A stretch of DNA of 45,029 nt, from positions 182,824 through 227,852 of the forward strand of contig MNCI01034199.1 of the NCBI GenBank assembly GCA_015680685.1, written 5' to 3'. Position numbers and translations under genes: made by a program. This DNA comes from Gnetum montanum. Lineage: Eukaryota; Streptophyta; Gnetopsida; Gnetales; Gnetaceae. The notes under the pieces were generated by a model. The model saw only the letters and a list, made by a program, of their open reading frames with translations. It was not told the origin of the DNA and did no database searches. Below, in pieces: positions 9,535 through 20,923 of the stretch (its first letter is position 1; each line of letters opens with the position of its first letter).

Positions 9535-11538
9535 GTTGGTTGCCCTGGAGCATTCTTCTTGGAGTGCCATCGTTGAGAGCTCCCTCTGGGCGAGTGCTCT
9601 CCCTCAAAGAGACCTCCCTGAGTGCACTCTACGTTATGCATGCGAGAGTGTTGTCTTGGAGAGCACCCTTGTTGAGATTGTTCTCTTGGAGAGCTACATC
9701 CATTAGAACACCATCATTGAGATCGGTTTAGCTGGGGACACCCTCGTTGAGAGAGTCCCTCTTTAAGAGCGTTCTACGTGAGATCGCCCTCCTTGAGAGC
9801 GTTCTCCTTGAGAGCGTTCTCCTTGAGAGCTCTCTCCCTTAGAGCAACCTTTCTCAGAGAATTCTCCTCTAGAGCACCTTACGTTGCGCACGTGAGAGTG
9901 TTCTCCCTGAGAACACCTTTGTTGAGAGCATTATCTTGGAGAGTGGCCTCCATTAGAATGCCTTCCTTGAGAGCGGGCTCCATGACATTGCCCTTGATGA
10001 GAGCATTTTTTTTAGGAGTTCCCTTCATTAGAGGGGCCTTTGGAAGAGCGTTCTCTTTGAGAGCGCTCTCGTTGAGATTGTTTTGTCAAAGAGTCCCTTT
10101 GTTTAGAGTGCACCTTTCACGAGAGCATTTTCCCTGACAGCGGCCTCTGTGAGAACATTCTTGCTGAGGACGTGTTCTCTGATTATCTTGTGCTACGCCC
10201 GTGAGAGCATTCTTCTTGAGAGCACCCTCGTTGAGAGCTCTTTCTCAGAAGGTGCCCTCTTAGAGAACGGTCTTCGTTAGTGCAAGCACCCTCAGAGCGT
10301 TCAACTTGAGATCACCTTGTGTTACACACATGATAGTGTTCTTCCCAAGAGTACTGTTGTTGGGAGCATTCTCTTGGAGAGCATCCTCCATTACAGTGTC
10401 CTCGTTAAGATCGGTCTGGCTGAGGACGCTCTCCTTGAGAGTGTTCTTTTTTAGAGCACCCTCTGTTAGAGCGACCATTTGACAAGTGTTCTCTTTGAGG
10501 GTGCCCTCTCCCAGATCATTCTTCATAGAGTGCCCTCGTCGAGATCGTTCTATCGAAGGATGCCCTCATTTAGATCACCTTTTCTGAGATCGTTCTTCCT
10601 AAGAGTGCCATTCCAAAGAGTGCCCTCCTTGAGAACGGTATTGTTGAGGATGCCCTTCATCCTCCTTAAGAACGTTCTTGATGGTAGCGGCCTCTCTAGG
10701 AGTGTGCTCCATTAGAGCTACTTTTCGGATAGTGTTCTCCTTAAGAGCACCTTCCTCAAGAGTGCTTAGCATTAGTCATGTGAGAGTGTTCTCCTGGAGA
10801 GTGCCCTCGTTGAGAGCTTGCTCTTGAAGGATGCCCTCCCAGAAAGATGCCCTCCTTGGCAGCGTCCTCCTTGAGAGCGTTGTACATGAGATCACCTTCC
10901 CTGAGAGCGTTCTCCTAGACAGTGCCCTGCTAAAGTGGCCTTCCATTTGAGCATTCTCCGCGGAGCGCCGTCATCGAGAATGTTTTGTTGAAGAGTGCCC
11001 TCCGGTAGAGTGGCCATTGCAGGAGTGTTCTCCTCGAGAGCGGATTCGATGAAAGCGTTGTCCATGAGAGCACCTTGCGTCATGCACGCAAGAGTGTTCT
11101 TCTTGAGAGTGCCAATGTTGAGAACGCTTGTATCAGAGAGTGCCCTTCTTAAGAGTGCCTTTCTTGACAACGCATTCCCTGAGAATGGTCTCATTGAGGA
11201 TGCCCTCCTGGAGAGTGTCCTCCTTAAGAATGTTTTTTTCAAGAGCGCTCTTGTTGAGATCGTTCTCTTGGAGAGCTATGTCCATTGGAACTCCGTCTTT
11301 GAGATCGGCCTCTTAGTGGACGGCCTCTTTCTGAGAGCATCATCCTAGAGAGTGCTATCGATGAGAGCGTCGTGCACCCTCATGTAAGTGTTCTCCTCAA
11401 GAGCATCCTCATTATGAGCAGCCTCTGTACGAGTGCCCTCATTGAGAAGGCCCTTCATAAGAGCAATCTCCCCGACGACGCCCATCTCGAGAGGGTCCTC
11501 CATAATAACGTTCTCCGTGAGAGCGCCCTCGCTTAGAG
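9535..11538 (+). repeat. 15-bp dyad-rich repeat array (IGS 1, array II, part b)
   Basis: The same GAGAGCGTTCTCC-type repeat resumes after the distal promoter and runs to the gap. The clearest adjacent units start at 9799 and 9814 (GCGTTCTCCTTGAGA twice). Blocks here are more diverged than in part a. Compared with the next unit, about 77 bp at 9784-9861 is extra here, and about 130 bp is missing after about 10605. Confidence 0.8.
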
Positions 11539-11712
11539 NNNNNNNNNNNNNNNNNNNNNNNNNNNNNNNNNNNNNNNNNNNNNNNNNNNNNNNNNNNNNN
11601 NNNNNNNNNNNNNNNNNNNNNNNNNNNNNNNNNNNNNNNNNNNNNNNNNNNNNNNNNNNNNNNNNNNNNNNNNNNNNNNNNNNNNNNNNNNNNNNNNNNN
11701 NNNNNNNNNNNN
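11539..11712. other. Assembly gap (174 N)
   Basis: This is a run of N. In the next unit the stretch between the same flanks (35220-35515) is 296 bp and contains a complete gene-type promoter. The gap is thus about 120 bp shorter than its counterpart and hides the equivalent promoter if that is present. Confidence 0.95.
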
Positions 11713-11789
11713 CCCCGGAGAAGGCGGTGTCCTCATTTACGATTTGATTCGGGTGACCATTTCATACTGGTAGCACATCGAAAATAGGT

Positions 11790-14700
11790 GGCACTGATAG
11801 CTTTACGGGATCGAATTATCCCATGCGGAATGATTTCTTGCGAACGGTAGCATTGATTTGGTGCAGTGGAGGAGGCAGAGCGTTTGGACGCCCCCACGGG
11901 GAAGCATCGAGTGCATGTTATCTCTACGTATGCACCGATTCGATTACCTAGTAGCGCATGGGTGGTAGTGGCGAGTTGATATGGATGAGGCAAGAAACGA
12001 TGAGGGACTTGAGGGTGCATCGTTGTTGGTTTTGGTTTGAGGATGCTATTGACTTGGGTGACTGTCTCGAGGTCATAGAACAGTGAAAAGAGCCTTTTGT
12101 GGACTCAAGGACACAGGTAGCGCCTTCCCTTGGAGTAGCTTGCGAATTTTGAGTGCATGCTTGAACATGTCGTGAGTTGTTCAAGGGCTAGAAGAAGCAG
12201 TCGGAGGGATGTTTTGAGGGCCATGTCTCGAAAATCCCTTGTCTTGGCTGTAGCACGCTGTATCTTTGTGATTCGCAGAGGAGTTTTCTGTTGCTCGGTC
12301 ACGTGATGGGAAATTCGGTTGACCCTGAAACTTGTTTCTATAGAGTTACGAGATCAGAGCTGGCACTGATGGCTTTATGGGATCGAACGATCCCATGCGG
12401 AACGATTTCGTGCGAATGGTAGCATTGATTTGGTATGGTGGAGAAGGCAGAGCATTTGGACGCCCCCACGGGGTAGCATCGAGCGCATGTCATCTCTGCA
12501 AATGCACCGATTCGATTGCCTAGTAGCGCATGGGTGGTAGTGGCGAGTTGACGTGGACGAGACGAGAAACAACGAGGGACTTGAGGGTACATCGTTGTTG
12601 GTTTCGGTTTGAGGACTCTATTAACTCGAGCGACCGTCTTGAGGTCATAGCATAGGGAAAAGAGCCTTTTGTGGACTCAAGGACACAGGTAGCGCCTTCC
12701 CTTGGAGTAGCTTGCAAAGTTTGAGCGCACGCTCGAACACGTCATGAGTTGTTCAAGGGCTAGGAGAAGCAGTCAGAGGGATGTTTTGAGGGCCATGTCT
12801 CAAAAATCCCTTATCTTGGCTATGGCACGCTGTGTCTCTGTGATTCGCGAAGGAGTTTTCTGTTGCTCGGTCACGTGACGGGGAATTCGGTTGACCCTGA
12901 AACTCGTTTCTATAGAGTTGTGAGATCAGAGCCGGAACTGATGGCTTTACGGGATCGAACGATCGCATGCGGAACGATTTCGTGCGAACGGTAGCGTTGA
13001 TCTGGTGCGGTGGAGGAGTCAGAGCATTTGGACGCCCCCACGGGGTAGCGTCGAGCACATGTCATCTCTGCGAATGCACCGATTCAATTTCCTAGTAGCG
13101 CATGGGTGGTAGTGGCGAGTTGACATGGACGAGGCGGGAAATGACGAGGGACTTGAGGGTTCATCGATGTTGGTTTTGATTTGAGGACTCTATTGACTCA
13201 GGTGACCATCTTGAGTTCATAGCACAACGTAAAGAGCCTTTTGTGGACTCAAGGACACATGTAGCGCCTTGCCTTGGAGTAGCTTACAAATTTTGAGCGC
13301 ACGCTCGAACACATCGTGAGTTGTTCAAGGGCTAGGAGAAGCAGTCGGAGGGATTTTTTGAGGGCCATGTCTCAAAAATCCCTTGTCTTGGCTATGGCAC
13401 ACTGTGTCTCTATGATTCCCGAAGGAGTTTTCTGTTGCTCGATCGCGTGACGGGGAATTCAGTTGACCCTGAAACTCGTTTCCATAGAGTTGCAAGATCG
13501 GAGCCGGCACTGATGGCTTTACGAGATCGAACGATCCCATGCGGAATGATTTCGTGCGAATGGTAGCATTGATTTGGTGTGGTGGAGGAGGTAGAACGTT
13601 TGGATGCCCCCACGTGGTAGTGTCGAGTGCATGTTGTCTCTATGTATGCACCGATTTGATTGCCTAGTAGCGCATGGGTGGTAGTGGCGAGTTGACGTGG
13701 ACGAGGTGAGAAACGATGAGGGACTTGAGGGTGCGTCATTTTTGGTTTCGGTTTGAGCACTCTATTGTCTCGGGTGACCGCCTTGAGGTCGTAGCATAGC
13801 GGAAAGAGCCTTTTGTGGATTCAAGGACACAGTTAGCGCCTTCCCTTGGAGTAGCTTGTGAAGTTTGAGCGCACACTCGAACATGTCGTGAGTTGTTCAA
13901 GGACTAGGAGAAGCAGTCGGAGGGATGTTTTGAGGACCATGTCTCGAAACTCCCTTGTCTTTGCTGTGGCACGCTATGTCTCTATGTTTCATGAAGGAGT
14001 TTTTTGTTGCTCGGTCGCGTGACAGGGAATTTGGTTGACCTTGAAACTCGTTTCCATAGAGTTGGGAGATCGGAGCCAGTACTGACAGCTTTATGGGATC
14101 AAACGATCCCATGCGGAACGATTCCGTGCGAATGGTAGCATTGATTTGGTGTGGTGGAGGAGGCAGAGCGTTTGGACACCCCCACAGGGTAGCGTCGAGC
14201 GCATGTCGTCTTTGCGTATGCACCGATTCGATTGCCTAGTAGCGCATGGGTGGTAGTGGTGAGTTGACGTGGATGAGGTGAGAAACGACGAGGGACTTGA
14301 GGGTGCGTCGTTGTTGGTTTCGGTTTGAGGACTCTATTGTCTCAGGTGACCACCTCGAGGTCGTAGCATAGTGGAAAGATCCTTTTGTGGATTCAAGGAC
14401 ACAGTTAGCGCCTTCCCTTGGAGTAGCTTGCGAAGTTTGAGCGCACGCTCGAACACGTCGTGAGTTATTCAAGGGCTAGGAGAAGCAGTCGGAGGGATGT
14501 TTTGAGGGCCATGTCTCGAAACTCCCTTGTCTTGGCTACGGCACGCTGTGTCTCTATGTTTTGTGAAGGAGTTTTCTGTTGCTCGATCACGTGATGGGAA
14601 ATTCGGTTGACCCTGAAACTTGTTTCCATAGAGTTGCGAGATCGGAGCTGGCACTGACGGCTTTACAGGATCGAACGATCCCATGCGGAATGATTTCGTG

Positions 14701-15430
14701 CGAACGGTAGCATTGATTTCGTGCGATGGAGGAGGTAGAGCATTTGGATGCCCCCACGGGGTAGCGTCGAGCGCATGTCGTCTCTGCTTATGCACCAATT
14801 TGATTACCTAGTAGCGCATGGGTGGTAGTGGCGAGATGACGTGGACGAGGCAAGAAACGATGAGGGACTTGAGGTTGTGTCATTGTTGGTTTCGATTTGA
14901 GGACTCTATTGTCTCAAGTGACCACCTCGAGGTCGTAGCACAACGAAAAGAGCCTTTTGTGGATTCAAGGACATAGTTAACGCCTTCCCTTGGAGTAGCT
15001 TGCGAAGTTTGAGCACACGCTCGAACACGTCGTGAGTTGTTCAAGGGCTAGGAGAAGCAGTCGGAGGGATGTTTTGAGGGCCATGTCTCGAAACTCCCTT
15101 GTCTTGGCTACGGCACGCTGTGTCTCTATGTTTTGTGAAGGAGTTTTCTGTTGCTCGATCACGTGATGGGAAATTCGGTTGACCCTGAAACTTGTTTCCA
15201 TAGAGTTGCGAGATTGGAGCCGGCACTTACGGCTTTACGAGATCGAACGATCCCATTCAGAATGATTTCGTGCGAACAGTAGCGTTGATTTGGTGTGGTG
15301 GAGGAGGTAGAGCATTTGGACGCCCCCATGGGGTAGCATCGAGCGCATGTCATCTCTGCGAATGCACCGATTTGATTGCCTAGTAGCACATGGGTGGTAC
15401 TGGTGAGTTGACGTGGACGAGGCGAGAAAG
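11790..15430 (+). repeat. 572-bp tandem repeats in the 5' ETS (unit 1)
   Basis: Six full units and a partial seventh repeat with a period of 570-573 bp. The marker GATCGAA(C)GATCCCATGCGG recurs at 11811, 12381, 12953, 13525, 14098, 14669 and 15241. Each unit includes CGTGCGAACGGTAGC, CGCCCCCACGGGGTAGC, GCGCATGGGTGGTAGTGG, AAAGAGCCTTTTGTGGACTC and GTTGTTCAAGGGCTAGGAG. Units differ mainly by transitions. They lie between the promoter and 18S, so they would be transcribed. No gene was recognised in them. Confidence 0.9.
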
Positions 15431-15915
15431 GAAGAGCTCTTTGTCTCTCGTTCTCCATGTGTTTGCTGGTGCCTTGCTTTTGTTTTCGATTTGAGGATTT
15501 TATTGATTCTGGTGCCTAGTTTTTGATCGTCGCATCTTGAAAATTTCCTTTCGCGGAATCAAGGACAAAGGCTTGCATTGTGATGCAAACATTTCCATTG
15601 GCATCGGGTCATAGTTGGGATCACAATTTTGGGATTCATCTCCCATTTTTCTTGATGTGATAGTGGTTGATTTCATGCGAACGGTTATATCTAGTTTGTG
15701 TGGTTGAGGTAGCAGAGCATGTCGACACCCCCATGGGGTAGCGTCCTTTGCATGTCTCCTCTTCATGATCACGGATCAGACAGCTCAGTAGTGCGTGGGT
15801 GGTAGATGCGAGTTCACATGCACGTGCTGCAGTACCTGGAGGACTGAGTTTCTATTGTCCTTTATGCATGTTCGCGTGGCTTTTTTTTCAGTTTGTGGCC
15901 CCTGATTTTGTTCTT
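15431..15915 (+). repeat. ETS module B, first copy
   Basis: This is a different spacer module (TTGTCTCTCGTTCTCCATG, CATCGGGTCATAGTTGGGAT, CTCCCATTTTTCTTGATG, GTTCACATGCACGTGCTG, TTGTCCTTTATGCA). A second, shorter copy is at 16660-17060, lacking about 100 bp in the first third. No gene was recognised. Confidence 0.75.
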
Positions 15916-16655
15916 TGGTGCGGAACAAGTTCATGCAAACAGTATCGTTGATTTGGTGCAGTGGAGGAGGCAGAGCGTTTGGACACCCCCACGCGGTAGC
16001 GTTGAGCGCATGTCGTCTTTGCCTGTGCATTGATTCGATTGCCTAGTAGCAAATGGGTGGTAGTGGCGAGTTGATGTGGATGAGTTGAGAAATGACGAGG
16101 TACTTGAGGGTGCATCGTTGTTGGTTTCAGATTGAGGACTCTATTGACTCGGGTGACCGTCCTAAGATCATAGCACAACGAAACGATCCTTTTGTGGACT
16201 CAAGGACATAGGTAGCGCCTTCCCTTGGAGTAGCTTGCGAAGTTTGAGCGCACGCTCGAACATGTCATGAGTTGTTCAAGGGCTAGGAGAAGTAGTCGGA
16301 GGGATGTTTTGAGGGCCATGTCTCAAAAATCCCTTGTCTTGGCTGCAGCACACTGTGTCTCTATGATTCGCAAAGGAGTTTTCTGTTGCAAGGTCGCGTG
16401 ACGGGGAATTTAGTTGACCCTGAAACTTGTTTCTATAGAGTTGCGAGATTGAAGCCTGCACAGATGGCTTTACGTGATTGAACAATTCGATGCGGAATGA
16501 TTTCGTGCGAATGGTAGCGTTGAGTTGGCGCAGTGGAGGTGGCAGAGCGTCTTGAGATCCCCACGGGGTATCGTTCAGTGCATGCCGTCTCTGCCTATGC
16601 ACCAATTCGATTTCCTGGTAGCCCATTGGTGGTAGTGGCTAGTTCACCTGGACGA
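15916..16655 (+). repeat. Diverged 572-type ETS unit (A')
   Basis: This is another copy of the 572-type repeat placed between the two B modules, recognised by the GGAGGCAGAGCGTTTGGAC, AAGGACATAGGTAGCGCC and GTTGTTCAAGGGCTAGGAG blocks. It runs into a diverged start of a further unit around 16470-16655. The next unit has one extra copy here (about 532 bp). Confidence 0.75.
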
Positions 16656-16659
16656 GGTG

Positions 16660-17060
16660 AGAAACGAAGAGTGTCTTTGTCTCTCGTTCTCCATGCATTT
16701 GAGGGTGCCTCACTTTTGTTCTGCGTTGTGATGCGAACGATGCCATCGGCGTCGGGTCATAGTTGGGATCGCGATTCTAGGATGCATCTCCCATTTTTCT
16801 TGATGCGATAGCGGTTGAGCATGTGTGAATGACTACGTTGGGTTTGTGTGATTGAGGTAGCAGAGCATGTCGACGCCCCCGCGGGGTAGCATCGGGTGCA
16901 TGTTTCCTCTTCATGATCACGGATCGGACCGCTCAGTAGCGCATGGGTGGTAGATGCGAGTTCACATGCACGTGCTGGAGTACCTAGAGGACTAAGGTTC
17001 TGTTGTCCTTTATGCACGTTCGCGTGGCTCATTTTTCAGTTGGTGGCCCCTGATTTTGGT
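16660..17060 (+). repeat. ETS module B, second copy
   Basis: This is a shorter copy of module B, with CATCGGCGTCGGGTCATAG, CTCCCATTTTTCTTGATGCG and ACATGCACGTGCTGGAGTAC. It ends at GTGGCCCCTGATTTTGGTC, the same join seen at the end of the first copy. Confidence 0.75.
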
Positions 17061-17440
17061 CTTTGTGGGTGCGGCGTGTGCTGGTTCCTACGTGGAACTT
17101 TGTTCTCATGGAGAAGCATTTTTGAGGTAGCGCTCTCGGGTTCGGTAATCGTATCGAGGGGATGGTGGAACCCGTAGGCATTCCTCAATGTTGGGCATTT
17201 GCATGAATGCTGGACAGTGCGGGAAGTAAGCTATGAGCTTGCACAATGCCCTTGGCACTCGCATGTCCGTGGTCGAGAGCGAGGCTACGTTTGTCGCCTG
17301 TTGCAGTGCCGCGTTTCCTGGGCTTGAACTGGGGAATGGTGCCCGCAAAAGATGCTGTGCGAAATCAGTGCATGGAGGGTCTATCGTGCCTTTTGAGTAA
17401 GGAAGGACGATGGCGCCCACCGCACGGGTGCGGACAACAT
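17061..17440 (+). other. Unique 5' ETS next to 18S (unit 1)
   Basis: About 380 bp of single-copy leader comes directly before 18S, ending CACCGCACGGGTGCGGACAA then CAT. It is well conserved in the second unit (41401-41775). This part of a plant ETS usually holds early processing sites, but none was identified by motif. Confidence 0.6.
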
Positions 17441-18345
17441 TACCTGGTTGATCCTGCCAGTAGTCATATGCTTGTCTCAAAGATTAATCCATGCATGTCT
17501 AAGTATGAACTTACTTCAAACGGTGAAACTGCGAATGGCTCATTAAATCAGTTATAGTTTCTTTGATGGTACCTTACTACTCTGATAACCATAGTAATTC
17601 TAGAGCTAATACGTGCAGCAAATCCCAACTCTCGGAAGGGATGCATTTATTAGATAAAAGGCCAATGCGAGCTTGCTCATTTGCTTGGTGAATCATGGTA
17701 ACTGGACGGATCGCACAGCCCTTGTACTGACGGCGCTTCATTCAAATTTTTTCCCTATCAACTTTCGATGGTATGATAGAGGCCTACCATGGTTGTGACA
17801 GGTGATGGGGAATTAGGGTTCGATTCTGGAGAGGGAGCCTGAGAAACGGCTACCACATCCAAGGAAGGCAATAGGTGCACAAATTACCCAATCCTGACAC
17901 GACGAGGTAGTGACAATAAATAACAATACCAGGCTCATCGAGTCTGGTAATTGGAATGAGTACAATTTAAATCCCTTAATGAGGATCCATTGGAGGGCAA
18001 GTCTGGTGCCAGCAGCCGCGGTAATTCTAGCTCCAATAGTGTATATTTAAGTTGTTGCAGTTAAAAAGATTGTAGTTGGATCTTGGGATGGGACGATCGG
18101 TCCACTGATGCGGTGTGCATCGACCGCTCTGTCCCTTCTGTCGGCGACGTGGTGCTGGCCTTAATTGGCTGGGTCGCGGCTCCGACGCTGTTACTTTGAA
18201 AAAACTAGAGTGCTCAAAGCAAGCCTATGCTGTGAATACATTAGCATGGAATAACGCGATAGGATTTCGATCCTGTTGTGTTGGCCTTCGGGATGGGAGT
18301 AATGATTAATAGGGACTGTCGGGGGCATTCGTATTTCATTGTCAG

Positions 18346-18377
<32 letters not shown>

Positions 18378-18380
18378 TAG

Positions 18381-18420
<40 letters not shown>

Positions 18421-18421
18421 T

Positions 18422-18491
<70 letters not shown>

Positions 18492-18647
18492 GGCGGATGT
18501 TGCTCTTAGGACTCCGTCGGCACCTTCCGAGAAATCAGAGTGTTTGGGTTCCGGGGGGAGTATGGCCGCAAGGCTGAAACTTAAAGGAATTGATGGAAGG
18601 GCACCACCAGGAGTGGAGCCTGTGGCTTAATTTGACTCAACATGGGA

Positions 18648-18682
<35 letters not shown>

Positions 18683-19254
18683 TATTGAGAGCTCTTTCTT
18701 GATTCTATGGGTGGTGGTGATGGCTGTTCTTAGTTGGTGGAGTGATTTGTCTGGTTAATTCCATTAACGAACAAGACCTCAGCCTGCTAACTAGCTACGT
18801 GGAGGTACGTCCTTCACAGATAGCTTCTTAGAGGGACTATGGCTGCTCAGGCCATGGAAGTTTGAGGTAATAATAGGTTTGTGATGCCCTTAGATGCTCT
18901 GGACCACATGCGTGCTACACTAATGCATTCAGCGAGCCTCCTTCCCTGGTCCTAGAGGATCGGGAAATCTTGTGAAAATGCATCGTGATGGGGATAGATC
19001 TTTGTAATTATCGGTCTTGAACAAGGAATTCCTAGTAAGCGTGAGTCATCAGCTCACGTTGACTATGTCCCTGCCCTTTGTACACACCGCCCGTTGCTCC
19101 TACCGATTGAATGATCTAGTGAAATTTTCATATTATGGCGACGATGATGGTTTCTCCATCGTTGACGTCATGAGAAGCTCATTGAACCTTATCGTTTAGA
19201 GGAAGGAGAAGTCGTAACAAGGTTACCGTAGGTGAACCTGTGGTAGGATCATTG
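17441..19254 (+). rRNA. 18S rRNA gene, complete length but with lesions at conserved sites
   Basis: This encodes the small-subunit rRNA. It starts TACCTGGTTGATCCTGCCAG and ends GGATCATTG, 1814 bp against about 1810 in seed plants. Long conserved stretches are present, such as GTGCCAGCAGCCGCGGTAAT, TGAAATTCTTGGATTTATGA and GTACACACCGCCCG. Several invariant positions are changed. GTAATTCCAGC reads GTAATTCTAGC (18028), GAATTGACGGAAGG reads GAATTGATGGAAGG (18594), CTGCGGCTTAAT reads CTGTGGCTTAAT (18623), CCGTCGCTCC reads CCGTTGCTCC (19095), and GCGGAAGG reads GTGGTAGG near the 3' end. TTTCTGCCC reads TTTTTTCCC near 17750. One C is missing after 18719 (GGTGCATGG becomes GGTGATGG). Most changes are C-to-T, many at CpG. 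The gene is probably a silenced pseudogene of normal length. Confidence 0.95.
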
Positions 19255-20074
19255 ACATGCACATGGTTTTGTCCCGTTGGTCACGGTCTTGCGTTCCCAT
19301 CACAGCGATGAGGAACGCTTGGGGACGGGGGCAGGGGGACCACGACGATGGTGCCGCACCGGGACGGGACTTTGTGGGGAGAGCATGCGCTTGGCGGGGG
19401 CATGAGACATTGCGTCGGAATTACGCATCGCACATTCGATGGATTGATGGATAGCCTGAAGGGCACGCCATCACCCAGGTAGGCTTTGGGGCGTCGTTCT
19501 GGAGTGGGGGCTTAGGTTGCCCCCCGATGGAGGATGCATCATCATCGTCCATTGTGGATAGGTGACCCACGAAGGGAGCGTGTATGCCTAGGTGAGAGAG
19601 AGTCATGGAGCTCTACGTTCATGGTTAAACAACTTTTAAAATACAATGGCTGGACATGAGGGGGACATACGAGGGCCACTATTTTCCTCCCCGGGCCATC
19701 CGGTTCCTTGGGAGGGATGGGATAAGTCACGATGGCAGGGTGCAGCTCTCTTCTCCGGTTGCACGTGTTCTAGGCAAACGGCTGCCCTCGGCCTGTGGGT
19801 TGCAGGGTACGTCATCGCTTCGGGCAAATGCAGGGGGGCCTTAAGCTGAATAGCTATGGTGCTTGTGCTTCACGGGTTGTCATCCTGCGCACCCGTGGGT
19901 TGTGTAGCAGGGTCCTCGTTCGCAGGGTGGTCGACACCACCCTTGTCCGAACGTCGATGCTTGATCACATCCCTTGGGTGGTGCCTGCTTCTCTTTCCCC
20001 AATGCAAGGGTGTGAGTGGCACCAAGGATGCGACGAACATCTGTCGCAGTGGTCAACAGGGGTTGGTGACCCCA
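19255..20074 (+). other. ITS1 (unit 1)
   Basis: This is the internal transcribed spacer between 18S and 5.8S, about 820 bp and long compared with the 200-300 bp of angiosperms. It shows no internal tandem repeats. GTGGCACCAAGGATG at 20016-20030 resembles the conserved plant ITS1 core motif (GYGYCAAGGAA), but with changes at conserved places. Confidence 0.85.
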
Positions 20075-20235
20075 ACCACGACTCTCGACAATGGATATCT
20101 TAGCTCTTGTTTCGATGAAGAACGTAGCAAAATGTGATACTTTTTGTGAATTGCAGAATCCTGTGAATCATCGAATCTTTGAACACAAGTTGCACCCGAG
20201 GCCTAGGTCGAGGGCACGTCTAGATGGGTGTGATG
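20075..20235 (+). rRNA. 5.8S rRNA gene (unit 1), decayed
   Basis: It matches plant 5.8S: CGACTCTCG, GGATATCT, CGATGAAGAACGTAGC and GAATTGCAGAATC are in order, and it ends near GGGCACGTCTAGATGGGTG. Its length of about 161 nt is near the usual 160-164. Changes at conserved sites include CAACGGATAT to CAATGGATAT, AATCCCGTGAACC to AATCCTGTGAATC, CGAGTCTTTG to CGAATCTTTG, and TTTGAACGCA to TTTGAACACA. All four are transitions. The CGATGAAGAACG motif is intact here. The ends are uncertain by a few bases. Confidence 0.92.
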
Positions 20236-20532
20236 AAAGATCCTAGGACGTACCCTCCTCGCCCCGTGCGAGGAGGGCAGCGGATGTGGTTGTCCGTGTC
20301 TCCCGAGGTGCGGTCACCTAAAAATTTGCCGTCGATCATGTTTTCTGGCTTCTACCTAGATGGAGCGATGGATGGTGGTGGTGGTCTATGCGTTCCCTGC
20401 ACTGAGCACGTAGGAGGTATGTTGGCCCCCTCCCTGCCCTTCTCCTTCGGTGCGATGCGGGATCGAGCGACCGACAGGGGCGATGTTCCTCCTTTGCGTC
20501 GTGCATAGGAGGGGTGATGCTCCCTCTTCACA
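20236..20532 (+). other. ITS2 (unit 1)
   Basis: This spacer of about 297 bp separates 5.8S and 26S. It contains a strong GC stem (CCTCCTCGCC/GCGAGGAGGG around 20249-20279) and the GGTGGTGGT stretch. The 3' boundary is set by the 26S start CCCCAGTTCAGG. Confidence 0.8.
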
Positions 20533-20866
20533 TTGACCCCAGTTCAGGTGAGGGTACCCACCTAGTTTAAGCATATAACTAAGCGGAGGAAGAGAAACTT
20601 ACGAGGATTCCCATAGTAATGGCGAGCGAACCGGGAACAGCCCAGCGTGAAAATCTGGTGGCGGTGGCCGCCCTAACTGTAGTCTGCAGAAGCATCCCCT
20701 GCGGCAGACTGAGCCTAAGTCCCCTGGAACGGGGCACCGGAGAGGATGATAGCCCCATCGAGCTCGGACCCTGCTGCATCATGGGGCACTATCGGTGAGT
20801 TGGGTTGTTTGGGAATGCAGCCCTAAGCGAGTGGTAATTTCCGTCCAATGCAAAATACGCACGAGA

Positions 20867-20923
<57 letters not shown>

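Larger units (their letters stand above)
9319..17440 (+). other. 5' external transcribed spacer of unit 1 (maximum extent)
   Basis: If transcription starts at the 9313 box, the precursor leader is about 8.1 kb. If a second promoter lies in the gap at 11539-11712, as in the next unit, the leader is about 5.8 kb. It contains a 15-bp repeat segment, 572-bp tandem repeats, two related modules and a unique segment next to 18S. This is very long for a plant 5' ETS. The boundary is inferred. Confidence 0.5.

Noticed and set aside
11790-15430. Repeated minus-strand frames of about 70-120 residues in the 572-bp array
   Set aside because: They recur because the DNA repeats. Frame and length change from unit to unit with frame-breaking differences, so there is no sign of selection for protein.
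15431-15915. Module B as a possible inserted transposable element
   Set aside because: No terminal repeats, target-site duplication or coding remnant was seen. It occurs twice in each ETS in the same order, so it is treated as a spacer module.
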